Source of the DNA: Phytobacter ursingii
Lineage (GTDB): Bacteria > Pseudomonadota > Gammaproteobacteria > Enterobacterales > Enterobacteriaceae
DNA: 64,000 nucleotides
Direction: 5' to 3'
Assembly (NCBI GenBank): GCA_901456055.1
Contig: CABDWT010000004.1
Span: 186,001 to 250,000 of the forward strand
Both the position numbers and the translations under genes were made by a program. Below, piece after piece: positions 17,123 through 26,945 of the stretch. Below the pieces are notes generated by a model. That model worked only from the letters and a program-made list of their open reading frames with translations. It had not been told where the DNA came from and made no database searches. How positions within the stretch are numbered: position 1 is the stretch's first letter; each line of letters opens with the position of its first letter.

Positions 17123-17707
17123 ATGAACCATTATGATGATTTGCAGAGGTTTAAGGATAAGACCCGCAACCAAAAATACGAATTCAAGGATCTGTCGGCG
17201 CAGAACCTCTCTCCTGACCAGGGAAGTTGGGCGATCATGAATCAACTCGCTCCTGCATCTGAGACGTCGAAACTGGCGATGGGTGGCCATGTTTCGCTAC
17301 CACAACCCCAGGCTATCGCGCCGGATGTGTTTGCGAGCGCCGAACGCCATGAGATCGTCGAAATCCCGGAAAGTATCGACAGCCGCGAAAATAGCGAAAG
17401 TACCGAAAGCAGCAACGAAAGCGTACTTCCACCTGTCGTAGCAGAGGTTCCGGCGACGACCGCACCGTCTATTTTCCGTGATATTGCCAGACAACTTGCA
17501 TCGCAATCGACGGCATCCGCTGCGCCTGCGGCCCAGCAGGCGGCTGAGCCGGTTTTACCCGCGGCAACGAACTCACCAGCCTCGTCTGCGACAGAGTCTG
17601 CTGATTATTCCCGGCTGTTTGCAACGAAAGCGACAGAAGCAAAACCCACGGTCGAAAAAAACCAACCTTTACAATCTTTGCTAGAAAGGATCGCTTCATG
17701 CCGTTGA
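17123..17707 (+). CDS. bcsO: Cellulose biosynthesis protein BcsO
   Basis: This 194-residue protein starts MNHYDDLQRFKDKTRNQKYEFKDLSAQ, the conserved N-terminal block of BcsO. A long low-complexity middle rich in Ala, Pro, Ser and Glu (residues ~55-180) and a short C-terminal helix (PLQSLLERIASC) follow. There is no signal peptide or membrane span. BcsO occurs as first gene of type I bcs operons in enterobacteria; its role is not established, and a cytoplasmic regulatory or localisation role is inferred. ATG at 17123 was preferred over ATG at 17111 by family N-terminus; neither has a strong ribosome site. It overlaps bcsQ by 10 bases. Confidence 0.82.
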   Translation: MNHYDDLQRFKDKTRNQKYEFKDLSAQNLSPDQGSWAIMNQLAPASETSKLAMGGHVSLPQPQAIAPDVFASAERHEIVEIPESIDSRENSESTESSNESVLPPVVAEVPATTAPSIFRDIARQLASQSTASAAPAAQQAAEPVLPAATNSPASSATESADYSRLFATKATEAKPTVEKNQPLQSLLERIASCR

Positions 17708-18501
17708 TTTGTGTTTGTTCACCGAAGGGTGGTGTTGGGAAAACGACGCTCACGGCTAATCTGGCTTATGCCCTTGCGCGATCGGGCAGCAAGGTTCTGG
17801 CGCTGGATTTTGACGTGCAGAACGCGCTGCGTCTGCATTTTGGCGTTCCCCTCTCTGACGAGCGCGGTTTTGTCGCCAAAGCGGCAGAATCCTCGGACTG
17901 GAGTCAGTTTGTCTTGACCGCAGGCGGGAATATCTTTGTCTTGCCTTATGGCGAAGCCAGCGAAGAGCAACGCCTGATATTCGAAGAGCGTCTGACGAAT
18001 GACGAACATTTTCTGATTCGCGGCCTCAACACATTGTTGAATTATCCGGGCCTGATCATCGTGGCCGATTTTCCTCCCGGCCCGTCTGCTGCATTAAAAG
18101 CCATGTCGCGTCTGGCAGACCTGCATCTGGTCATCATGCAGGCGGATACGGCCTCTCTTTCCCTGTTGCCTCACGTTGAAAATCATCGTCTGACCGGCGA
18201 TGTCCTCAATCGAAAGGCGGGCCACTATTTTGTGCTCAACCAGAGTGACAACCGTCGTCAGGTCAGCCGGGATGTCACCGCATTTATGGAACAGAAATTA
18301 GGTAATCAGCTCCTGGGCGTTATTCATCGTGATGAAAGCGTCATAGAAGCGAATGCCTCGCAGCAATCGGTTTTTGACTTTAGTCCTGCATCCGCCGCTG
18401 CATTCGATATCGAACTCATTGCAAAAAGAGTCGCCGGAATCTTAGGTGTAAAAATCGGAGACGGCACGGTTCACAGTAAACCGAAAATGTCTGGCTTCTA
18501 A
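17698..18501 (+). CDS. bcsQ: Cellulose synthase operon ParA/MinD-like ATPase BcsQ (type I operon)
   Basis: This 267-residue SIMIBI-class ATPase has a canonical deviant Walker A, CSPKGGVGKTTLTANLAYAL (residues 6-25), Walker A' LALDFDVQNALRLHFG and Walker B-like IIVADFPPGPSA. BcsQ is thought to place or assemble the secretion complex at the membrane. AAAGGA lies 7 bases before the ATG. The intact GK-T/T loop contrasts with the BcsQ of the second operon in this window, which lacks the P-loop lysine. bcsA follows after 17 bases. Confidence 0.93.
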   Translation: MPLICVCSPKGGVGKTTLTANLAYALARSGSKVLALDFDVQNALRLHFGVPLSDERGFVAKAAESSDWSQFVLTAGGNIFVLPYGEASEEQRLIFEERLTNDEHFLIRGLNTLLNYPGLIIVADFPPGPSAALKAMSRLADLHLVIMQADTASLSLLPHVENHRLTGDVLNRKAGHYFVLNQSDNRRQVSRDVTAFMEQKLGNQLLGVIHRDESVIEANASQQSVFDFSPASAAAFDIELIAKRVAGILGVKIGDGTVHSKPKMSGF

Positions 18502-18518
18502 TTCGCGCAGGGCAACCT

Positions 18519-20633
18519 ATGAAAAAGTTCCTTTATGTTTTGCTGGTACTGGCAATGCTACCTGTTGCGCTGCTGGTCATCATCACGCCTATGGACAGCC
18601 AGAAACAGTATATTTTTGGTTTGCTCAGTATCGGTGTGCTGTTTTTGATGGGATTTAGCAAAAAACGCAGCGTGTCGGTCATTATGGTGGTTATGTCGGT
18701 TTTATTATCGACGCGTTATATGTATTTCCGCCTGACGCAAACCCTGCATTTTAATTCCGAAATTGAAACCATTCTTGGGATGGGGCTGTTTCTGGCCGAG
18801 GTCTACGTCTGGGTCATGCTGCTGCTGAGCTATCTGCAGACGGTCTGGCCGTTAAAACGTGAGATTGTGCCGCTGCCGGATGATATGAGCCAATGGCCAA
18901 CGGTGGATGTCTATATTCCTACCTATAACGAGCCGCTGGATGTGGTGCGCGATACGGTACTGGCAGCGCAATGCATTGATTATCCTCGTGATAAGATGAA
19001 CATCTATCTGCTGGATGACGGCAAGCGCCGGGAGTTCGCGGTTTTTGCCGCAGACGTTGGCGTCGGATACATCACGCGTAACGACAATAATCACGCCAAA
19101 GCCGGTAACCTCAACCACGCTATGAAATTGACGCAGGGTGAGTTGATTACCGTGTTCGACTGCGACCACGTTGCCACACGCATCTTCCTGCAGGCGACGG
19201 TGGGCGGTTTCCTGAAAGATCCGAAACTGGCGCTGGTGCAGACACCTCACTATTTCTATTCGCCGGACCCGTTCGAGCGTAACCTCTCCGTTGGGCGTAA
19301 CATCCCTAACGAAGGGACACTGTTCTACGGGCCGATTCAGCAGGGCAACGACAACTGGAACGCCACCTTCTTTTGCGGCTCTTGTGCGGTGATTCGCCGT
19401 AGCGCGCTGGAAGAGATTGGCGGTTTTGCCGTAGAGACGGTTACCGAAGATGCCCACACCGCGCTCAAGTTGCAGCGCCGTGGCTGGGGCTCTGCGTTCC
19501 TGGATATCCCGCTGGCTGCCGGTCTGGCGACTGAGCGTCTGGTGCTGCACGTCATCCAGCGTACCCGCTGGGCGCGTGGTATGACGCAGATTTTCCGTCT
19601 GGATAACCCGTTGTTTGGTCGCGGTCTGACCATTCAACAGCGCCTGTGCTATCTGAGCGCCATGCTTTATTACCAGTTCGCGTTGCCGCGTATTGCATTT
19701 GTGACTGCGCCGCTGGCCTATTTGCTGTTCAACCTGAACATCATTCACTCCTCTGCGAGCCTGGTTTTCGCCTATGCGCTCCCGCATCTGTTCCTCTCGA
19801 TTTACGTCAACTCGCGTATGAACGGACGGTATCGCTATAGCTTCTGGGGGGAGATCTACGACCTGGTGCTGGCCTTCCACATTGCACTGCCGACTGTGGT
19901 AACGATGTTTTTCCCGAAACGCGGCAAATTCAACGTGACCGACAAAGGCGCGCTGCTGGACGTGGGGTACTTTGATTTTAGCGTGGTGCGCCCACATTTG
20001 ATTATCGCCCTGCTACTGGCGGCCGGGGTGATTGCCGGTATCGTTCGTGCCTGTGCGCATGACTATTTCGGTGTGGATCCACGCGTTATCGCCCTTAACG
20101 TCGGTTGGGGATTGTACAGCCTGATCTTTCTGCTGGCCGCGATTGCCGTTGCGCGCGAAACCCGGCAGACGCGTAAAACCATTCGTATTGATGCTGAAAT
20201 CCCGGTACTGCTCCACCATGCCAGCGGCGTGGTGACGCGCAGCCATACCGCTGACCTGTCGATGGGCGGCTGCCGCATTGTGGCGCCAGATGATCGCCAT
20301 CTGGACGATGAGATTGAAGAGATTGAATTGCTGCTGCAATCCGGCGCGATCCTTATTCCGGTGAAAACCATCGCCACGGATGAAGAATCGATTCGTCTGA
20401 TGTTTGAAGACATCCCGCTGGCCCGCCGTCGTGAACTGGTACGCGTGGTGCTCTCCCGTGCGGATGCATGGATTAACCCGCCGAAACCGCAGGACAACCC
20501 GTTCCGTTCGTTGGGGACCATTATGCGTTGTGTGTTCGACCTCTTCTGGCTGACCTGGAAAGACCGTCGCGAAAACCGCCGTTTGCGCGCCGGGCAGGCC
20601 CAGGCCGCTTCTCAGGAGGAGGGCAACGCATGA
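18519..20633 (+). CDS. bcsA: Cellulose synthase catalytic subunit BcsA (type I operon)
   Basis: This 704-residue inner-membrane GT2 enzyme polymerises UDP-glucose into beta-1,4-glucan. The catalytic set is complete: DDG 166-168, DCD 214-216, TED 309-311 and QRTRW 347-351. About eight membrane helices flank the GT domain. The C-terminal PilZ domain keeps RKTIR (552-556) and DLSMGG (579-584), so c-di-GMP activation is expected. It is about 160 residues shorter than the BcsA of the second operon, lacking that protein's N-terminal extension. The stop overlaps bcsB (ATGA). Confidence 0.97.
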   Translation: MKKFLYVLLVLAMLPVALLVIITPMDSQKQYIFGLLSIGVLFLMGFSKKRSVSVIMVVMSVLLSTRYMYFRLTQTLHFNSEIETILGMGLFLAEVYVWVMLLLSYLQTVWPLKREIVPLPDDMSQWPTVDVYIPTYNEPLDVVRDTVLAAQCIDYPRDKMNIYLLDDGKRREFAVFAADVGVGYITRNDNNHAKAGNLNHAMKLTQGELITVFDCDHVATRIFLQATVGGFLKDPKLALVQTPHYFYSPDPFERNLSVGRNIPNEGTLFYGPIQQGNDNWNATFFCGSCAVIRRSALEEIGGFAVETVTEDAHTALKLQRRGWGSAFLDIPLAAGLATERLVLHVIQRTRWARGMTQIFRLDNPLFGRGLTIQQRLCYLSAMLYYQFALPRIAFVTAPLAYLLFNLNIIHSSASLVFAYALPHLFLSIYVNSRMNGRYRYSFWGEIYDLVLAFHIALPTVVTMFFPKRGKFNVTDKGALLDVGYFDFSVVRPHLIIALLLAAGVIAGIVRACAHDYFGVDPRVIALNVGWGLYSLIFLLAAIAVARETRQTRKTIRIDAEIPVLLHHASGVVTRSHTADLSMGGCRIVAPDDRHLDDEIEEIELLLQSGAILIPVKTIATDEESIRLMFEDIPLARRRELVRVVLSRADAWINPPKPQDNPFRSLGTIMRCVFDLFWLTWKDRRENRRLRAGQAQAASQEEGNA

Positions 20634-22930
20634 AACGTCTGACAACACTGGCTGTGCTGGTTGGCTCATTCTTTATGATGCCGCTGCATGCCGACGACAC
20701 TTCTATCGAGTCGCTACTGAAATTAAACGAACCGGCGGAGACGACGCCTGTTCCCGTACCGCCGCCCGGCGCGCCGGTATTTATTCCGTCGGTGGTTAAC
20801 AGCATCAGTATCGCGCAGATGGGTTTTCCGGAAGGGATCTCCCTGACGGGTGGCCAGTTCCAGGGAGGCGCGTCCTTTACCCTGCCTGTGGACCAGGTCA
20901 TCACGACGGCGCGGCTTGAACTGAACCTGAAAATATCGCCCGCAATGGTGGCGCGAAATGCCACCATGCAGTTGATGCTTAATGGCCAGCCGCTGGGGAC
21001 GGTACCGCTGACCGTGACCGACAGCGACACCGCGCGTTATCAGCTGGATATTCCGTCAGCATTGATGGTGTCGAGTAACAACCTGAGTTTTAAAATCAAC
21101 GACGGCGATGCCATGCAGTGCCAGCGCGATCTGAGTGATAAATATCGCGTCACCATCATGGCGGATTCGCGTTTCGAGCTGGAAGGGCAGCAACTGGATA
21201 TTGGCGCCGACTTAAGTCACTTCCCGCGCCCGTTCTTTGACAGCATGCAAATGACCCCGGCAGCGATCGCCATGGCTTTCCCGGCGAAGCTGAGCCCCGA
21301 TACTTTAAGCGCCAGTGCGCTGATCTCATCGTGGATGGGGATTCAGGCAGACTACCGCGGCGTATTGTTTGCCGCCTATCACGATCGTTTGCCGGAAAAG
21401 AACGGCATCCTGATTGGTCATCCGGGCGAGCAAATTGGCGGCCTGACGTTGCCGAATACCGAGCAGCCGCTACTGAAAGTGGTCGATAACCCGGCAAACC
21501 CGGTTTATAAGCTGCTGCTGGTGGTGGGTAAAGATGATGCCAGCCTGCGCGCAGCGGCATGGCGTTTAACCCGCGGCAATTTCGCCATGCAGACGCCATC
21601 GGTGGATGTCACCCCCCAAACGATCCCGGCGAGTAAGCCTTATGACGCGCCGCGCTGGATCCCCACCGATCGTCCGGTCAAACTGTCAGAGCTGATCCGT
21701 AAAGATCAGAGCCTGACCACCACGGGGTTGTGGCACGATCCGTTGCGTGTGGCGTTCCGTGCGGCGCCGGATCTGTTCCTGTGGGATGGCGAAACGATTC
21801 CTCTGCATATTGGCTACCGTTTCCCGACGGAAAGCTGGATTGATGAAGACCGTTCCTGGCTCAGCATGACCATGAACGACACCTTCCTGCATAATCTGCC
21901 GGTGAATAAGCAGGGGGCGCTGGAAACGTTGTGGCATAAGCTTGGCGGCGATGCGCGTCAGGAGAAGTTTGATATGCCGCTGGAGCCGTACATGATCTAC
22001 GGTGACAACCAGCTCTCGCTGTACTTCAACATTCAGCCAAAGGCGAGCGCCCCCTGTAGCGTGCTGCTGAACAATAACATTAAGAGCCGTATCGAAGACG
22101 ACTCGTGGATTGATCTCAGCCACACGCGACACTTTGCGCTGCTGCCGAACCTCTCTTATTTCGTGGGTGCTTCCTTCCCGTTCACCCGGCTTGCCGATTA
22201 TTCGGAAACGGTGCTGATGCTGCCGGAAAACCCGACGGAAACGCAGATTGCCACCCTTTTGGATATGGCGGCCCGTTCCGGTAACGCGACGGGAACTGCG
22301 CTGGGCCACAACCGGGTGCTGTTGGGTGTCCCTGCTGCGGGGGCGAACGCAGACTTGCTGAACGACCGCGATGTGCTGGCGGTAACGGGGCTGGATCAAC
22401 ATGACTTTAACCGTGCGATCCTCAGTACCTCGCCGTTCGTGATGCACGACACTACGTTGGGCGTACGCGAGCCGACAACCTGGGAACGCATCAAACGCTG
22501 GGTAGCAGGAGACTGGGCCTCGGACGGCCTGGAAGCTGACCGCTACTTCTCTTCCAACGAGGCCTGGCGAGGGTTTGTCAGCTTCCGTTCACCGTGGAAT
22601 AACGATCGTCTGGTGGTGCTGGCTATCGGCAGCAATGACGACCAGCTTTCGCGCCTGCACGGCGACCTCGCCTCGGCGAAGATAAACGCCGGGATCCGCG
22701 GCGACGCAGCGGTGATCACGAATGAGAACGGCGTGCGCAGTTTCCGGGTGGGTGAACAGTTCCCGAGCGGCGAGATGCCAACGCAGATGCGGGTGATTTG
22801 GTATGCAAATCAGCACTCGGCGCTGCTGGCGATTTTGGGACTGCTATTTGGCTGTATCGCTGGCTCGGCAATCTTTGTCTTGCTGAGAAATCGCGCGAAA
22901 CGACGTCTGGATCTGGACAACCGCAAATAA
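20630..22930 (+). CDS. bcsB: Cellulose synthase periplasmic subunit BcsB (type I operon)
   Basis: This 766-residue partner of BcsA guides the glucan through the periplasm. A signal peptide is visible at residues 1-20 (MKRLTTLAVLVGSFFMMPLHA), then repeated carbohydrate-binding/flavodoxin-like units. A single C-terminal anchor (HSALLAILGLLFGCIAGSAIFVLL) ends in a basic tail. The start was set at the ATG overlapping the bcsA stop, since it opens the signal peptide; the frame is open upstream only as an overlap with bcsA. Confidence 0.96.
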   Translation: MKRLTTLAVLVGSFFMMPLHADDTSIESLLKLNEPAETTPVPVPPPGAPVFIPSVVNSISIAQMGFPEGISLTGGQFQGGASFTLPVDQVITTARLELNLKISPAMVARNATMQLMLNGQPLGTVPLTVTDSDTARYQLDIPSALMVSSNNLSFKINDGDAMQCQRDLSDKYRVTIMADSRFELEGQQLDIGADLSHFPRPFFDSMQMTPAAIAMAFPAKLSPDTLSASALISSWMGIQADYRGVLFAAYHDRLPEKNGILIGHPGEQIGGLTLPNTEQPLLKVVDNPANPVYKLLLVVGKDDASLRAAAWRLTRGNFAMQTPSVDVTPQTIPASKPYDAPRWIPTDRPVKLSELIRKDQSLTTTGLWHDPLRVAFRAAPDLFLWDGETIPLHIGYRFPTESWIDEDRSWLSMTMNDTFLHNLPVNKQGALETLWHKLGGDARQEKFDMPLEPYMIYGDNQLSLYFNIQPKASAPCSVLLNNNIKSRIEDDSWIDLSHTRHFALLPNLSYFVGASFPFTRLADYSETVLMLPENPTETQIATLLDMAARSGNATGTALGHNRVLLGVPAAGANADLLNDRDVLAVTGLDQHDFNRAILSTSPFVMHDTTLGVREPTTWERIKRWVAGDWASDGLEADRYFSSNEAWRGFVSFRSPWNNDRLVVLAIGSNDDQLSRLHGDLASAKINAGIRGDAAVITNENGVRSFRVGEQFPSGEMPTQMRVIWYANQHSALLAILGLLFGCIAGSAIFVLLRNRAKRRLDLDNRK

Positions 22931-22943
22931 GAGGGTGACAAGA

Positions 22944-25900
22944 ATGATGATAAAAACCGCCCGCCGGTTGACGACGCTGTGCCTGTCCAGCGTCCTCACT
23001 TTCGGTATGTCAGGGCTGGCACATGGCGCTGCGAATGATGCCGCGCTCAAGGCCTTGTTTGATCAGGCGAATTACTGGCATGAGAAATCTCACGATGACC
23101 TGGCGATGGAGTCGCTGCGGAAAGTGCTGATGGTGGATGCCAATAACACCCAGGCGATGTACCTGATGGCGTTATGGGCGCAGCAAAATGGCGATCTGCA
23201 AGTCTCATCCCAATGGCGTACGCGTCTGGCGCAGGTTTCCCCTAATGATCCGGGGTTACAGGCACTCGATAATGCCAAACAGCTGACGCAGGTGCCGCAA
23301 GGGCAATTGAGTCTTGCCCGCCAGCAGGCGCGTAGCGGCAACGTACCGGCGGCGCTGGCGACCTGGCGCAGCATGTTTAATGGCGATACGCCGCCGCCCA
23401 GCCTCGCTCCTGAGTACTATCAGACGATGGCGGGAGACAAAGCTCTTTATCCGCAGGCCGTGGCGCAGCTGAAAAATTTCGTCATGCATAACCCGCAGGA
23501 TACCTCTGCGCGTATTGCGCTGGGCAAAATCCTGACCTGGCGCGAAGAGACGCGTCGCGACGGCATTTTGTTGCTCGAACCGATGGCCAGCGGCAGTAAA
23601 GAGGCTGACGATGGGTTGCGTCAGGCGCTGTTATGGCTGGGGCCGCAGGCGGGCGATGAACGCTTCTATGACACCTGGTTGCAGCGCCACCCGCAGGATA
23701 GCGATGTTCAGAATTATTACCGTAAAAATGTTGGCGGCGCGGCGAAAGGCGCGGGCTATACCGCGCTGAACAGCGGCGATAACAGTGCGGCAAAAAGTAA
23801 ATTTGAACAGGTACTGCAAACCAACCCCAACGATGCGGATGCTCTTGCCGGGATGGGTTACATTGCCCAGCGTAGCGGTGATTACAAAGCGGCGGCACAG
23901 TACCTGAACCGGGCGGCCAGTCAGGGCGGCGATGCGTCTGAGGAACGTAAAAATCAGGCTGCAGACGCGGCGTTTTACGGCCAGCTCGCCCAGGCCCAGC
24001 AGGCATTGAAAGAGGGCAATATCAGCCAGGCGCTGGCGCTTTCATCCCCGCTGGCACAAGAGAGCGGGGAGCGTGGCACGGCAGGTAAACTGTTCCGTGC
24101 CGCCGTACTGCGTCAGAACAAAGACTTTGCGCAGGCCGAGCAAACCCTGCGAGGTATCCTCAACGATCAGCCGCAGAATGCTCCGGCACGGGAAAACCTC
24201 TATTACGTTCTGCGCGACCAGAATAAAACGGAAGAAGCTCAGGCGATGCTGCGCACCTTACCCGCCAGCCTGCAGGAAAAACTGCAGCCGCGCGTGGTGG
24301 CGGGCGCACCTGGCGATCCGATTCGTCGTCAGGCACAGCAGCTGGTTCAGGCAGGTAACACTGACCAGGCTATTTCGGTGTTACGTCAGGGCGTTGCCCG
24401 CGTGCCGGATGATCCGTGGCTGCGTCTGGACCTTGCCCGTCTGTTGCAAAAATCCGGGCAAGAGGGCGAAGCGGCAACGGTAATGATCCCCGCCGGGCGC
24501 GACGGTGCCAACAGCAACTCACTGTATGCCGCTGCGCTATACGCCAGCGAAAGCGGTGCCTGGCAGCAGGCTAACTCTCTGCTGGCGCGTATTCCGCCGT
24601 CCAGTCGCAATAGTCAGATGCGCGATCTGGCGGAGAGTGTGAATTACAACCTGCAAATGGCGACGGCAGAACGTTATCTCGCGCAAGGGAACATGACCGC
24701 GGCAGCCAATACTCTGAAAGCGCTGGCCAGTCAGCCGCCGAAAAGCCCGGTTGATGCGGGGAAACTGGCGCGGATGCTTGCCCGCTCGGGTGATATCACC
24801 ACCGCCGTATCGCTGGTACGCAACAGTATAAAAGACGGCGTACAAGGCAACGCCGGGGATTATGCCGATCAGATAGCGGTACTGAATCAGGCGGGGCTCA
24901 CGCAGGAAGCGCAAACCCTGATGTCGAACCCTGAGCTACAGGCGCGTAGTACGCCTTCGCAGCTTGCAGGTATCCGCAATGGTTACGTCATTAATGAAGC
25001 GGACAAACTGCGAGAAGAGGGCAACTACGCCGCTGCTTATGACAAGCTGATCCGTGCGCTGCAAAGCGACCCGCAGAACACCGATTTGATGTTCGCTATG
25101 GGCCGCCTGTATCAGACAGGCAAAATGAACAAAGAAGCGGGCGTGCTCTATGACTACCTGATGACGCGCGATACCGAGGATCAGGCGGCACGCGTCGGCG
25201 CTATCGACGTTGCGCTGTCCGAGAATAACGTGCAGAAAGCCACGACTCTTGCCAGCGGTCTGCGCAGCGACAGCTCACCGGAACGTATGCTGTTGCTGGC
25301 GCGTCTGGAAGAGGCAAAAGGTAATCATCAGCAGGCGATGACCTACTTACGCAGCGCGCGCGGCAAACTGGTGGGGCTGGAATCTTCTAATAGCGCCACG
25401 ACGCCGACGATTGGCGGTGTATTGTTGGCTGATAACCCGTTTACCACCACCAGCAAAACGGCGCCGCAATCGAGTTCGCCGCAGGCGTTGTACGGCACTA
25501 TTTTACCGTGGCAGGTCGCGCAGGTGGCCCGTGAGCCGGGAACCAGTTTACCGGGCACCACCCGTACCGATTTGCCCGTCGAGACCGCGCAAAGCCGTAC
25601 CCTGCGTCAGGTTGATAACATGATGCAGGAGCTCGATGAGAAGAAAGGGATGTGGTTGCAGGGCGAGGTCGATATCCGTGGTCGCGACGGTGAGTCGGGC
25701 ACCAGTAAACTGACCGAAGCCAAAACGCCGCTGACCTGGTCAAGTTCGCCGTTTGGTGAGTCGCGTTTCGAGTTTACCGCCACGCCGATCAGTTTGAGTT
25801 CAGGAACCGCATCGGGCGATGCCTGGCGCCGTTATGGTTCGAACCCGCTGGCGAATGCGGTGACCAATATCAGTCAGTCTGTCACCAATGCCAATACCAC

Positions 25901-26945
25901 GACCGATACCAACGCGACGGATAAGTTTACCGACCTGTCCGGGTACGCAGATGCGAACAAATTGTCGCCGTTTACCGATACCGGTCTGGCACGCCTGAAC
26001 CGGTTGTTGGGTACCGATTTAGGCCGCCTGAAAGCGCTCAGCACCTCCAGCTATAAAGCGAGTTCCAGCGATCCGATTAACTCATCCACGGATTCGCAAA
26101 ACGGCAACGGCGTTGAGCTGAATATGGCGCTTAGTGGCGATAGCTACCGTGTGGATATTGGCAGTACGCCGCTGGGCCAGGACATGAGTACGCTGGTGGG
26201 CGGCGTGAAATGGTCGCCGAAACTCTCCAATTACCTGACGTTAATTCTGACCGGTGAACGCCGCGCGGTGACCGATAGCCTGCTCTCGTATGTTGGCCTG
26301 AAAGATAAATATTCAGGAGATCGTTGGGGTCAGGTAACGAAAAACGGCGGTAGCGTACAACTGAGCTATGACGACGGCGATGCGGGCTTCTTCGTGGGAG
26401 GCGGCGGTTACAGCTACATTGGCGATAACGTGGCGAGCAACACCAGCGCCAACGCTGATGCCGGCGTCTATCTGCGTCCATGGCATGATGATTTCCGTCA
26501 GTTGCAGACGGGGTTAAGCGTCAGTTGGATGAATTTCTCGAAAAACCTGAGCTACTTTACCTACGGTCAGGGGGGCTACTTTAGCCCGCAGAACTATGTC
26601 AGCGTATCGTTACCTGTCGATTTCTCGCAAAAAATCGATAACTGGAAGCTGAGCCTGGGTGGATCGGTAGGGTACCAGTCCTATACCCAGGATAAGAGCA
26701 ATTATTTCCCGAACGATCCTGAGGCACAGAGCATGCTGCAGCAACTGGCTGATATGGGCTTTACCAAAGAAGCGCAGTACGGCAGCAAATCGCAAAACGG
26801 GATTGGCTATACCTTCCGGGCAGGGATTGATTACAACCTGAATAAGAACATGACCGTCGGCGGCAGGGTCGGTTACGACACCTTTGGCGACTACAACGAA
26901 AGTACTGCCGGGATCTGGTTCCGCTATATGTTGGGAGATAAATAA
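22944..26945 (+). CDS. bcsC: Cellulose export outer-membrane protein BcsC (type I operon)
   Basis: This 1333-residue export protein has a signal peptide (to LAHGA, about residue 30), a long TPR superhelix to about residue 830, a Ser/Thr-rich linker and a C-terminal beta-barrel from roughly residue 1030 (VELNMALSGDSYRVDIGSTPLGQDM ... GIWFRYMLGDK). It forms the periplasmic scaffold and outer-membrane pore for cellulose. It is about 170 residues longer than the second BcsC, mostly in the TPR-barrel linker (residues ~850-1040). AGAGGG precedes the ATG. The stop shares one base with bcsD. Confidence 0.95.
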   Translation: MMIKTARRLTTLCLSSVLTFGMSGLAHGAANDAALKALFDQANYWHEKSHDDLAMESLRKVLMVDANNTQAMYLMALWAQQNGDLQVSSQWRTRLAQVSPNDPGLQALDNAKQLTQVPQGQLSLARQQARSGNVPAALATWRSMFNGDTPPPSLAPEYYQTMAGDKALYPQAVAQLKNFVMHNPQDTSARIALGKILTWREETRRDGILLLEPMASGSKEADDGLRQALLWLGPQAGDERFYDTWLQRHPQDSDVQNYYRKNVGGAAKGAGYTALNSGDNSAAKSKFEQVLQTNPNDADALAGMGYIAQRSGDYKAAAQYLNRAASQGGDASEERKNQAADAAFYGQLAQAQQALKEGNISQALALSSPLAQESGERGTAGKLFRAAVLRQNKDFAQAEQTLRGILNDQPQNAPARENLYYVLRDQNKTEEAQAMLRTLPASLQEKLQPRVVAGAPGDPIRRQAQQLVQAGNTDQAISVLRQGVARVPDDPWLRLDLARLLQKSGQEGEAATVMIPAGRDGANSNSLYAAALYASESGAWQQANSLLARIPPSSRNSQMRDLAESVNYNLQMATAERYLAQGNMTAAANTLKALASQPPKSPVDAGKLARMLARSGDITTAVSLVRNSIKDGVQGNAGDYADQIAVLNQAGLTQEAQTLMSNPELQARSTPSQLAGIRNGYVINEADKLREEGNYAAAYDKLIRALQSDPQNTDLMFAMGRLYQTGKMNKEAGVLYDYLMTRDTEDQAARVGAIDVALSENNVQKATTLASGLRSDSSPERMLLLARLEEAKGNHQQAMTYLRSARGKLVGLESSNSATTPTIGGVLLADNPFTTTSKTAPQSSSPQALYGTILPWQVAQVAREPGTSLPGTTRTDLPVETAQSRTLRQVDNMMQELDEKKGMWLQGEVDIRGRDGESGTSKLTEAKTPLTWSSSPFGESRFEFTATPISLSSGTASGDAWRRYGSNPLANAVTNISQSVTNANTTTDTNATDKFTDLSGYADANKLSPFTDTGLARLNRLLGTDLGRLKALSTSSYKASSSDPINSSTDSQNGNGVELNMALSGDSYRVDIGSTPLGQDMSTLVGGVKWSPKLSNYLTLILTGERRAVTDSLLSYVGLKDKYSGDRWGQVTKNGGSVQLSYDDGDAGFFVGGGGYSYIGDNVASNTSANADAGVYLRPWHDDFRQLQTGLSVSWMNFSKNLSYFTYGQGGYFSPQNYVSVSLPVDFSQKIDNWKLSLGGSVGYQSYTQDKSNYFPNDPEAQSMLQQLADMGFTKEAQYGSKSQNGIGYTFRAGIDYNLNKNMTVGGRVGYDTFGDYNESTAGIWFRYMLGDK

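Noticed and set aside
18852-19997. A 381-codon minus-strand frame within bcsA.
   Set aside because: It is complementary to a well supported glycosyltransferase and has no features of a real protein.
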